A stretch of DNA of 6,440 nucleotides from assembly GCA_031287505.1 (NCBI GenBank), contig JAITSW010000137.1:1-6440 (forward strand). Reading direction: 5' to 3'. The translations under genes and the position numbers were made by a program. The notes under the pieces were generated by a model. The model did no database searches. It was not told the DNA's origin and worked only from the letters and a program-made list of their open reading frames with translations. Within the stretch, counting starts at the first letter, position 1; the number at the start of each line of letters is the position of its first letter. The stretch is from Propionibacteriaceae bacterium. GTDB taxonomy: Bacteria; Actinomycetota; Actinomycetes; Propionibacteriales; Propionibacteriaceae. Of the stretch, positions 6,355 through 6,440 are shown in pieces.

Positions 6355-6398
6355 AAGGGGTGGTTCGACTCTCATTCTTCAGAGTCGAACCACCCCTT
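6355..6398 (+). terminator. Strong hairpin after the propeller gene, probable terminator
   Basis: The inverted repeat is perfect: left arm 6355-6372 (AAGGGGTGGTTCGACTCT), loop CATTCTTC (6373-6380), right arm 6381-6398. The 18-bp stem begins 12 nt after the TAG stop. The downstream tract is only moderately T-rich (AGTTCTGTTATT), as is often seen for actinobacterial terminators. Being symmetrical, it could also stop a convergent transcript from the right. The last 42 nt (6399-6440) contain no other supportable feature. Confidence 0.8.
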
Positions 6399-6440
6399 AG
6401 TTCTGTTATTGCCTTCGGATGTGCGCAGCCTCAGGCTCTG

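Noticed and set aside
6361..6390. tRNA-like TTCGA sequence in the terminal hairpin
   Set aside because: It resembles a T-arm only in a few bases; there is no acceptor stem, D-arm or anticodon arm around it, and it is fully explained by the inverted repeat.
6406..6440. 3' end of a convergent gene on the minus strand
   Set aside because: Only 11 codons including the stop are visible, which is too little to support a gene.

Overview
The window looks like ordinary chromosome of a moderately GC-rich actinobacterium. The signs are GTG and TTG starts, short or overlapping gene junctions, a nadA-nadB order, and a secreted protein ending in an Ig-like plus fibronectin-III tail of the kind common in host-associated Actinobacteria. 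The genus cannot be fixed from the sequence; an Actinomycetaceae-like organism is only a guess.

Layout. Positions 1-1495 (minus strand) hold the start of the de novo NAD pathway: nadA (quinolinate synthase) is read first, followed after 11 nt by nadB (L-aspartate oxidase), which is cut by the left edge. Together the two enzymes turn aspartate and dihydroxyacetone phosphate into quinolinate. Positions 1496-1807 are intergenic and hold the nadA ribosome binding site, a possible nadA promoter and an 83-bp sequence repeated in tandem. Positions 1808-4534 (plus strand, divergent from nad) are a compact three-gene operon for an energy-coupling-factor (ECF) vitamin/micronutrient importer: a Trep_Strep-type substrate-binding S component, an EcfT transmembrane coupler and a fused two-domain ATPase. 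The genes are separated by 1 nt or overlap by 1 nt. S binds the substrate, T couples, and the double ATPase powers uptake. The substrate is not known from the sequence.

Positions 4535-4695 are intergenic with hairpins that probably end the ECF transcript. Positions 4696-6342 encode a secreted protein: signal peptide, seven propeller-type repeats, an Ig-like domain and a fibronectin-III domain. It is interrupted by an in-frame TAA at 4990-4992, with the same reading frame continuing intact to 6342. A 21-bp direct repeat flanks the stop at a distance of exactly 58 codons, so recombination between the copies would remove the stop in frame. A perfect 18-bp inverted repeat at 6355-6398 closes the gene. 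The last 42 nt show nothing firm.

I see no CRISPR array, transposase, tRNA, rRNA or defence system. The parts most worth a second look are the interrupted propeller gene with its flanking repeats, and the tandem repeat in front of the ECF operon.
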